12,909 nucleotides of DNA from an uncultured Campylobacter sp. GTDB taxonomy: Bacteria; Campylobacterota; Campylobacteria; Campylobacterales; Campylobacteraceae. The notes beneath the pieces are model-generated. The model had not been told where the DNA came from, made no database searches, and saw only the letters and a program-made list of their open reading frames with translations. A program made the translations under genes and the position numbers. This document shows positions 7,831 through 12,909 of this stretch, in pieces. The stretch lies in assembly GCF_937997465.1 (NCBI RefSeq), contig NZ_CALKTQ010000314.1, positions 1 to 12,909 on the forward strand. The letters run 5' to 3'. Within the stretch, counting starts at the first letter, position 1, and every line of letters starts with the position of its first letter.

Positions 7831-8967
7831 TTGCCTCTTTTTTTAAAATTTGAAAGCGAATTTTACACATGCGAGCAAAGCAGCGACAAGCTAACTATAA
7901 ATCTAAAAAACGACTGGAACTATAAGCTACCGGCTCAAATTTGGACCCAAACGGCCGCGCTTATCGGCTCAAAGAAATTTAACAAAATCGTCTTAAATTT
8001 TAAAGACGTAAAAGAGTTTGACTACGCTGCGGCTCTATTTTTAAAAAATACATTGCAAAATGCGCGTAAAAGCTATGAGCTTATAAATTTAACTCCGCAC
8101 GCGCAAAAGATTTTTGATTCGATAAATAGCGAAGTAAATCCCAAAATAAAACAGATCATAAACTCCAAACCGCGCGGAAATCCGCTCTCGCAAATCGGCA
8201 AAAATTTGACCGCGTTTTTTGCGGGATTTTGCGCGTTTTTAAATTTTATGGGCGAGTTCTTGGTCAAATTTAGCAAGATATTTATGCTAAAAAATATCCG
8301 CGTGAAGGAAATTTTGGCTTATTTTGAGGATGCGGGTATAAAGTCGGTTTTTATCGTGTGCCTTACCTCTTTTCTCATCGGCATCGTGCTAGCATATCAG
8401 GGCTCAAATTTGCTCGAGAGTTTCGGCGCCACGATAATAATCGTAGAAATGATGGGGCTTTTGACTCTGCGCGAGATAGCTCCGCTCATCGCCGCTATCA
8501 TCGTGGCGGGGCGTCTGGCGTCTAGCTTTACCGCGCAAATCGGCGTTATGAAAATCACCGAAGAGATCGACGCGATGAAAACGATGGGATTTGATCCGTT
8601 TAAATTTCTCGTTCTGCCTCGCGTGATCGCTCTTATCGTAGCTATGCCGCTTATCGTGTTTTTAGCCGACGTGGCGGGGATTTTCGGCGAGATGGTCGTG
8701 ATGGAAAACTACCTAAACATCAGCTTTGATAGCTACCTGGCGAGATTTGGCCAAGAGGTGGACATAAAGCACCTTTACGTCGGGCTTTTTAAGGCTCCGT
8801 TTTTTGGCATCGTGATTGCGTTTATCGGCTGCATGAGAGGCTTTCAGATCGGCGGAAATACCCAAAGCGTGGGCACATATACGACCGTGAGCGTTGTAAA
8901 CGCGATATTTGGCGTGATCATGGTGGATGCGCTGTTTTCGATTATTTTCACGCAGCTAGGCATATAA
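7831..8967 (+). CDS. iamB: MCE lipid transporter permease with N-terminal STAS domain (MlaE family, IamB-like)
   Basis: Inner-membrane permease of an MCE-type phospholipid transport system. The 378 residues are longer than E. coli MlaE (260) because a soluble domain of about 100 residues is fused in front. Its pattern (LTINLKNDWN, KIVLNFKDVKEFDYAAALFL, LINLTPHAQKIFD) fits a STAS domain like MlaB. Residues about 135-378 form the MlaE domain, with the family signature REIAPLIAAIIVAGRLASSF (214-233) followed by IGVMKITEEIDAM, then further membrane helices. The TTG start is supported by AAAGG seven bases upstream. The gene follows the fapA-like stop by two bases and its own stop abuts the ATG of the ATPase gene, so it is in an operon. 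In C. jejuni the equivalent is iamB (Cj1646). The MlaB and MlaE roles appear joined in one chain; such fusions are known among Gram-negative MCE permeases. Confidence 0.9.
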   Translation: MPLFLKFESEFYTCEQSSDKLTINLKNDWNYKLPAQIWTQTAALIGSKKFNKIVLNFKDVKEFDYAAALFLKNTLQNARKSYELINLTPHAQKIFDSINSEVNPKIKQIINSKPRGNPLSQIGKNLTAFFAGFCAFLNFMGEFLVKFSKIFMLKNIRVKEILAYFEDAGIKSVFIVCLTSFLIGIVLAYQGSNLLESFGATIIIVEMMGLLTLREIAPLIAAIIVAGRLASSFTAQIGVMKITEEIDAMKTMGFDPFKFLVLPRVIALIVAMPLIVFLADVAGIFGEMVVMENYLNISFDSYLARFGQEVDIKHLYVGLFKAPFFGIVIAFIGCMRGFQIGGNTQSVGTYTTVSVVNAIFGVIMVDALFSIIFTQLGI

Positions 8968-9711
8968 ATGATAATAAAAGCGACTGATTTAACGACGAAA
9001 TTTGGCGACAGAGTGATCCATGACGGGCTAAATTTCCATGTAAATGAGGCTGAAATTTACGGGCTACTGGGCGGTAGCGGCACGGGTAAATCGACGCTGA
9101 TGAAAACGATGATATATCTAAAGGAACCAAGCGCCGGCAAGGTCGAGATGCTGGGGCGCGATCTGTGGTCGCTAGACGAGGCGGCTAGACAGGAGATGAA
9201 GCTCGCTTGCAGCGTGATGTTTCAGTTTGGCGCGCTTTATACCTCGATGAACGTACTGGAAAATATCTACATCCTGCTAAAAGAGTATAGCGGGATGAGC
9301 GAGCGATCGATGCGCGAGATAGCGATGTTTTGGCTACAAAAAGTAGGCCTTAGCGAAAACGTTGCTTTGCAGTACCCAAGCGAGCTAAGCGGCGGTATGA
9401 AAAAGCGCGTAGCGATGGCTAGAGCGCTGGTGCTGAGTCCTAAAATTTTGTTTTTAGACGAGCCAAACTCCGGCCTTGATCCAAGCAGCGCGCGGGCGTT
9501 TGACGAGCTGGTGGTCGAGCTGCGAGATACGCTAGGCGTCACGGTCGTGATGGTGACGCACGATATAGACAGTATTTGTACGATTTTGGATAGATTTTTG
9601 ATACTTCAAGATAAAAAGATAGCCTTTGAGGGGACGTTTGAGCAGCTAATGAAAATGCCAGAAAATCCGCTCGAAGAGCTTTTAAAAACAAGGAAAAACG
9701 GTGGGAAATAA
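8968..9711 (+). CDS. iamA: MCE lipid transporter ATPase (MlaF family, IamA-like)
   Basis: Cytoplasmic ATPase that powers the MlaE-type permease. The 247 residues show a complete ABC nucleotide-binding domain: Walker A GGSGTGKST (35-43), Q-loop MFQ (Q86) followed by FGALYTSMNVLENI, which is characteristic of MlaF, signature LSGGM (140-144) followed by KKRVAMARAL, Walker B ILFLDEPNSGLDP (160-172) and switch His H198 in MVTHD. The LSGGM form of the signature is typical of MlaF. The ATG follows the permease stop with no gap, and the 3' end overlaps the next gene by 11 bases. It corresponds to C. jejuni iamA (Cj1647), named as an invasion-associated marker; a direct role in invasion is not shown by sequence. 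Confidence 0.94.
   Translation: MIIKATDLTTKFGDRVIHDGLNFHVNEAEIYGLLGGSGTGKSTLMKTMIYLKEPSAGKVEMLGRDLWSLDEAARQEMKLACSVMFQFGALYTSMNVLENIYILLKEYSGMSERSMREIAMFWLQKVGLSENVALQYPSELSGGMKKRVAMARALVLSPKILFLDEPNSGLDPSSARAFDELVVELRDTLGVTVVMVTHDIDSICTILDRFLILQDKKIAFEGTFEQLMKMPENPLEELLKTRKNGGK
9690..9694 (+). promoter_or_regulatory. ribosome binding site for the GTG start of the MCE protein
   Basis: AAGGA lies six bases before the GTG at 9701, inside the end of the ATPase gene. It supports a start overlapping that gene by 11 bases. Confidence 0.6.
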
Positions 9712-10633
9712 AATAAATTATACTCTGATAGGCCTCTTTTTCGTGCTCGTAGTGAGCGCGCTAGGTATCGCGGCGTGGTGGCTGGGCGGATACGGGAAAA
9801 AGGCCGATGATTACAGGTCGTATTTCATCAAAACCACAAGCTTGCCAAGCGGCATAAAAAGGGACTCCACGGTCAAATTTATCGGCGTAGACGCTGGCAG
9901 CGTCAAGGATATCCGCTTTGCCGACGAAAAAGAAGCTCTCATCGAGCTTGAGCTCTCCGTAAGGAAAGACATACCGATAAGAACCGACAGCACGGCGTCT
10001 GCAGAGATACAAGGCATCACTGGCATCGGCTACCTAAATATCTCGCGCGGTAGCATGGATAGTCCGCTTTTTAGTAAAAACGAAAAGGCCTACATCGGTC
10101 TCGAGGCGAGCTTTTTTGATAAAATCGGCGACAGAGCCGAGTATCTAACGCAAAATTTGGAGTCGACATTTAAAAATATCAATAAATTTTTAAGCGACGA
10201 AAACGCGGCTAAATTTTCGTCTATCCTAGTTTCGGTTGATGAAGCTGCGAAAAAGATAAATGCCGGAAATCTCGATATAAACGCGACTATCGCAAACGCA
10301 AACGAGGTTTTGGCAAATGCAAATTTGACACTAAACGAGCTAAAAAAAGCGCTAAAAAACGCCTCAGACACGCTTGAGTTCGTAAATTCGTTTACGACCA
10401 AGGCCACGGACGCCGCGCAGGCGCTAAAAAATCTACAAACTGCGATCTCGGAAAAGATAAAAAGCGGCGAATACGACGTAAAGGGCGCGCTAAATACGCT
10501 TAGCGACGAGACGGAAAGGACGCTACTAAGCTTTCAAAAGCTCATTTCGGATTTTAGAAATACCCTTTTTAGACTCGAGGACGATCCGTATGATTTTTTC
10601 TTTAAAGACACGCAGAAAAAGGACGAAAAATGA
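9701..10633 (+). CDS. mlaD: MCE domain protein, substrate-binding part of the lipid transporter (MlaD family)
   Basis: Membrane-anchored periplasmic lipid-binding component. A single N-terminal helix (about 7-30, YTLIGLFFVLVVSALGIAAW) anchors it, and one MCE domain follows (about 38-117): SYFIKTTSLPSGIKRDSTVKF, GVDAGSVKDI and the closing GITGIGYLNISRG are typical family segments. MCE proteins form hexameric rings with a lipid pore. Residues about 130-290 are predicted helical, with heptads I197, L204, L211, L218, L225 and the near repeat ANANEVLANAN; E. coli MlaD (183 residues) lacks such a long tail. The GTG start has AAGGA six bases upstream. The gene overlaps the ATPase by 11 bases and the lipoprotein gene by ATGA. 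It corresponds to C. jejuni Cj1648. Symbol by family only. Confidence 0.9.
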   Translation: MGNKINYTLIGLFFVLVVSALGIAAWWLGGYGKKADDYRSYFIKTTSLPSGIKRDSTVKFIGVDAGSVKDIRFADEKEALIELELSVRKDIPIRTDSTASAEIQGITGIGYLNISRGSMDSPLFSKNEKAYIGLEASFFDKIGDRAEYLTQNLESTFKNINKFLSDENAAKFSSILVSVDEAAKKINAGNLDINATIANANEVLANANLTLNELKKALKNASDTLEFVNSFTTKATDAAQALKNLQTAISEKIKSGEYDVKGALNTLSDETERTLLSFQKLISDFRNTLFRLEDDPYDFFFKDTQKKDEK

Positions 10634-11193
10634 AAATTTTAAGCACGGTTTTAGCCGCGTCGGCGCTGTTTTTTAGCGGATGTAGCGTTTTGGCAAAGCC
10701 TGCTCCTAGGACGAATTATTTTATGCTAGGCGGCGCGGAAGATCAATTTAAAGAGTGTGAAAACAAGCCGGAAAAAACGGTTTTCATCGAAGAAGTGCGG
10801 GTTTTTGGCGCGTACGAGAGCCGCGAAGTCCTAAAGATAGACGCAAACGGCGAGATCCGTCCGCTAAAAAACGTAAAATTTTTAGCGCTCCCAAGCGAGA
10901 TGGCTAGGCGAAATTTGATCATAGCCGTGAGCGATCAGTGCGTGTTTAAGCCCTCTTTTAAAAACGCAGACATAAGCGTAAAATCAAATTTACTCACGCT
11001 TCAAATCAAAGATCAAAAAGCGCAAATTTCGATGTTATTTAGCTTTTTTAAAGACGGCAAAGAGCTAAAAAGCGTCGTACTAAGCTCGCAAAAAGACGCA
11101 GGCGCGGACGAGGGCGAAATCGCGATGAAGGCGCTAAACGCCACCTTTAGCGAGGTTACGGATAAATTTTTGCAAGAATTAATCAAATTTTAG
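10630..11193 (+). CDS. PqiC-like auxiliary lipoprotein of the MCE transporter
   Basis: Probable lipoprotein of 187 residues. The signal peptide MKILSTVLAASALFFSGC ends in a lipobox FSGC with Cys18 as the lipidated residue; Phe at -3 is unusual but -2 Ser and -1 Gly are normal. The +2 residue is Ser, which by the E. coli rule would send it to the outer membrane. The mature start (PAPRTNYFML) and ALPSEMARRNLIIAVSDQC fit the ABC-type transport auxiliary family (PF03886, PqiC-like). In E. coli, PqiC is an outer-membrane partner of the MCE protein PqiB, so this protein may receive or guide the MCE tunnel at the outer membrane. The ATG forms an ATGA overlap with the MCE gene stop and has AAGGA upstream. 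It matches C. jejuni Cj1649 by position in the operon. The family call is from pattern, not a search. Confidence 0.78.
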   Translation: MKILSTVLAASALFFSGCSVLAKPAPRTNYFMLGGAEDQFKECENKPEKTVFIEEVRVFGAYESREVLKIDANGEIRPLKNVKFLALPSEMARRNLIIAVSDQCVFKPSFKNADISVKSNLLTLQIKDQKAQISMLFSFFKDGKELKSVVLSSQKDAGADEGEIAMKALNATFSEVTDKFLQELIKF

Positions 11194-11202
11194 AGATAAT
11201 CG
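11185..11202 (+). promoter_or_regulatory. possible internal promoter before ruvA (copy 2 of the 18-base repeat)
   Basis: The same AAATTTTAGAGATAATCG as at 5878-5895. Its GATAAT (11195-11200) could be a -10 box with transcription starting about 15 bases before the ruvA ATG. The TAG stop of the lipoprotein gene (11191-11193) lies inside the repeat. ruvA and ddl may thus have their own promoter as well as read-through from the MCE genes. Confidence 0.4.
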
Positions 11203-11221
11203 CAAATTTTAAAGGAAAACG

Positions 11222-11776
11222 ATGATAAAAGCGATCGAGGGCGTCATAACCAAAAAAGAGCCCGCAAATCTCATCTTAAAAACAGCCGGCGGCGTGAGCT
11301 ACGGCGTGGCGATCTCGCTTTTTTGCTCGGCAAAGCTCGAGCGAGGCCAGAGCGTGGAGCTAAATATCACGCAGATCATCCGCGAGGATGCGGATTTGCT
11401 TTACGGATTTTTAGACGCGGGCGAACAAAAGATGTTTGAAATGCTGATAAAACTAAGCGGTATCGGCGCGGCGACCGCGATGGCTGTGTGCTCGAGCCTA
11501 AATCCGAACGCATTTTTAAACGCGGTTAAAAGCGGAGACGCTGCGGCGCTGCAAACAGTGCCAGGCATCGGCGCAAAGACTGCTAGACGCATCATCGCCG
11601 AGCTTAGCGACGCAAAGATGACGATGGATGAAAATCTGCCTAGCCATCAGCACGAAGCGATCTTGGCTCTGGAGAGTCTTGGCTTTAAAAGAGAAAAGAT
11701 AACCAAGGCGCTTAGTGAGTGCGACGCGCAAAATACGGGCGAACTAATCAAACAAGCCCTAAAAAAACTAGCATAA
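11222..11776 (+). CDS. ruvA: Holliday junction branch migration protein RuvA
   Basis: Binds Holliday junctions and loads the RuvB motor during recombination and repair. The 184 residues are close to the usual length (about 200). Domain I (1-63) is the OB-fold, starting MIKAIEGVITKKEPANLIL with VSYGVAI and REDADLLYGF. Two helix-hairpin-helix motifs follow: IKLSGIGAATA (about 76-86) and LQTVPGIGAKTARRIIAEL (110-128). A linker leads to domain III (about 143-184, HEAILALESLGFKREKITKAL), which contacts RuvB. The ATG has AAAGGA upstream, and a 28-base gap separates it from the lipoprotein gene. ruvB and ruvC are not nearby, which is common in Campylobacter. It is followed by ddl after 13 bases. Confidence 0.97.
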   Translation: MIKAIEGVITKKEPANLILKTAGGVSYGVAISLFCSAKLERGQSVELNITQIIREDADLLYGFLDAGEQKMFEMLIKLSGIGAATAMAVCSSLNPNAFLNAVKSGDAAALQTVPGIGAKTARRIIAELSDAKMTMDENLPSHQHEAILALESLGFKREKITKALSECDAQNTGELIKQALKKLA

Positions 11777-11789
11777 AAAAGGAAAAAAT

Positions 11790-12824
11790 ATGAAATTTGC
11801 TGTGATATTCGGTGCAAAAAGCTACGAACACGAGATCAGTATCGTGAGCGCCATAGCCCTAAAAAAGGTGCTAAAAAACGAGCCTTTGTTTATATTTTGC
11901 GATAAATTTAGAGAATTTTATCTGATAAACGGCGCCGATATGAAGGCGAATTTCTTTAGCTCGGGCAAGTATAAAAACGCCAAAAAGCTCACTCTAAAAC
12001 AGGGCGGATTTTTCGCGGGCGGGCTACTCGGCGAGAAGAAGATCGAGGCGGACGTGTTTATAAATTTAGTCCACGGCATGGACGGCGAGGACGGCAAGAT
12101 CGCGGCACTGCTCGAGTTTTACGGCCTTAGTTATATCGGCCCTCGTGTGGAGGCTAGCGCGCTAAGCTACAACAAGGAGCTAACCAAACTGCTCGCACAA
12201 AAAGCCGGCGTAAAAACCCTAAACTACGAGGTTGTAAGCAGAAAAAAGGCACCTAGCCTGCCACTACCAGTGATCCTAAAGCCGCTTCGCCTAGGAAGCT
12301 CAATCGGCGTAAGCGTGATAAAAGATGCTAGTGAGCTAGAATACGGCCTAGATGTGGCGTACGAATTTGACAAAGAGATCTTGGTCGAGCCATTTATCGA
12401 AGGCGTAAAGGAGTACAATCTAGCAGGCTGCAAGGCGGACGGCGAGATCAAATTTTCCATCATCGAAGAGCCTAAAAAGAAGGAGTTTCTAGACTACGAG
12501 CAAAAATACATGAGCTTTTCAAACGAGAGCAGGGCGCGCGAGGCCGATATCAGCGCAGAGCTAGCCGCCAAGCTAAAACAAAGCTTTGAGCGCATCTATA
12601 ACTGCGGCTTTGACGGGGCGCTGATACGCTGCGACTTTTTTGAGATAAACGGCGGAGTCTATCTAAACGAGATAAATCCAAACCCGGGCAGTATGGCGAA
12701 TTATCTATTTGACGACTTTGAGGGGACACTAGAGCGACTTGCTGCGAGCTTACCAAAAGAACGTGAGATAAATATCGACTATAAATTTATCAACTCCATA
12801 ACGTCGGCAAAAGGCAAGCTGTAA
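11790..12824 (+). CDS. ddl: D-alanine--D-alanine ligase
   Basis: ATP-grasp enzyme that joins two D-Ala for the peptidoglycan stem peptide. The 344 residues match the family in Campylobacterota. Visible elements: GAKSYEHEISIVS (8-20) with a Glu that binds the first D-Ala; HGMDGEDG (95-102); KPLRLGSSIGV (164-174) with the active-site Ser; the omega loop FLDYEQKYM with Y240, the position occupied by Tyr216 in E. coli DdlB, which favours D-Ala over D-Lac; and the metal ligands D282 in RCDFF, E294 and N296 in YLNEINPNPG. The ATG at 11790 follows ruvA by 13 bases with AAGGA upstream. The gene is last before a terminator. The pairing ruvA-ddl is, as I recall, also found in C. jejuni (Cj0799-Cj0798). 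Confidence 0.97.
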   Translation: MKFAVIFGAKSYEHEISIVSAIALKKVLKNEPLFIFCDKFREFYLINGADMKANFFSSGKYKNAKKLTLKQGGFFAGGLLGEKKIEADVFINLVHGMDGEDGKIAALLEFYGLSYIGPRVEASALSYNKELTKLLAQKAGVKTLNYEVVSRKKAPSLPLPVILKPLRLGSSIGVSVIKDASELEYGLDVAYEFDKEILVEPFIEGVKEYNLAGCKADGEIKFSIIEEPKKKEFLDYEQKYMSFSNESRAREADISAELAAKLKQSFERIYNCGFDGALIRCDFFEINGGVYLNEINPNPGSMANYLFDDFEGTLERLAASLPKEREINIDYKFINSITSAKGKL

Positions 12825-12867
12825 AGAGGCGTCGGCGTTTTTGCGAGCCTATTTCTAGCAAATTTGA

Positions 12868-12902
12868 CCGCTTTAAACGACTTGTTCTAAGCGGCTTTTT
12901 TT
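12868..12902 (+). terminator. Rho-independent terminator after ddl
   Basis: CCGCTT (12868-12873) pairs perfectly with AAGCGG (12889-12894), with further A-T and C-G pairs possible inside the loop, followed by C and seven T (12896-12902). It lies 43 bases after the ddl stop and would end the rightward transcript. The opposite strand has no T-run after the stem, so it works in one direction only. Confidence 0.8.
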
Positions 12903-12909
12903 ATTTATT

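Noticed and set aside
10292..10326. Short near-tandem DNA repeat (GCAAACGCAAACG, then GCAAATGCAAAT)
   Set aside because: It encodes the ANAN units of the MCE tail in frame and is explained by the protein's heptad pattern, not by a separate DNA element.
10090..10407. Open frame of 105 codons on the minus strand
   Set aside because: It is antisense to the helical tail of the MCE protein, and its Ala/Phe/Ser-rich product arises from the repeated Lys/Asn/Ala codons of the true gene.
5927..11193. Genomic island or phage origin for the fapA-MCE segment
   Set aside because: No integrase, tRNA, IS ends or long direct repeats; composition and AAATTT density match the flanks. The 18-base repeat alone is too short to prove insertion.
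12827..12850. Possible second hairpin after ddl (AGGC with GCCT)
   Set aside because: Only four outer pairs plus two inner ones with mismatches, and no good T-run after it; the hairpin at 12868-12902 is a far better terminator.

Overview
The window looks like chromosomal DNA from a Campylobacter species, probably one of the higher-GC ones such as the curvus/rectus/showae/gracilis group. This rests on three things. By eye the base composition is near 45 % G+C. The hexamer AAATTT is strikingly common. The gene order (M16 peptidase, pyrD, msbA-type ABC exporter, cysS, murJ | fapA-like, ..., ruvA, ddl) matches, as far as I recall, the block around Cj0798-Cj0805 of C. jejuni. The species is inferred, not proven. 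Essentially all of the DNA is coding; no gene-free stretch exceeds 130 bases, and I see no IS element, CRISPR array, tRNA or rRNA.

Layout. Positions 1-5801 hold a leftward gene set, read from right to left: murJ (lipid II flippase), cysS (cysteinyl-tRNA synthetase), an MsbA-like lipid exporter, pyrD (quinone-linked dihydroorotate dehydrogenase) and the first 60 codons of an M16 zinc peptidase cut by the window edge. The genes overlap or lie 8-41 bases apart, so they are probably one operon. A short divergent intergenic region (about 5802-5926) separates it from a rightward set: a FapA-like DUF342 protein, then an MCE lipid-transport operon (STAS-MlaE permease, MlaF-like ATPase, MlaD-like MCE protein, PqiC-like lipoprotein), then ruvA and ddl. 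A Rho-independent terminator follows ddl at the right edge.

How the genes work together. Much of the window serves the cell envelope. MsbA probably flips lipid A/LPS core, MurJ flips lipid II, Ddl makes the D-Ala-D-Ala end of the peptidoglycan stem, and the MCE system moves phospholipids between the membranes. The MCE operon corresponds to the iamA/iamB genes ('invasion-associated marker') of C. jejuni; to my recollection it lies elsewhere in that genome, so here it appears to sit between the fapA-like gene and ruvA-ddl. CysS, PyrD and RuvA are housekeeping genes.

The most unusual observations are an exact 18-base promoter-like sequence placed before both the fapA-like gene and ruvA, the hybrid composition of the MCE system (permease with a fused STAS domain, a PqiC-type lipoprotein, no MlaC nearby), its tight linkage to a FapA-like gene, and the high density of AAATTT. 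I found no clear case of a wholly new system.
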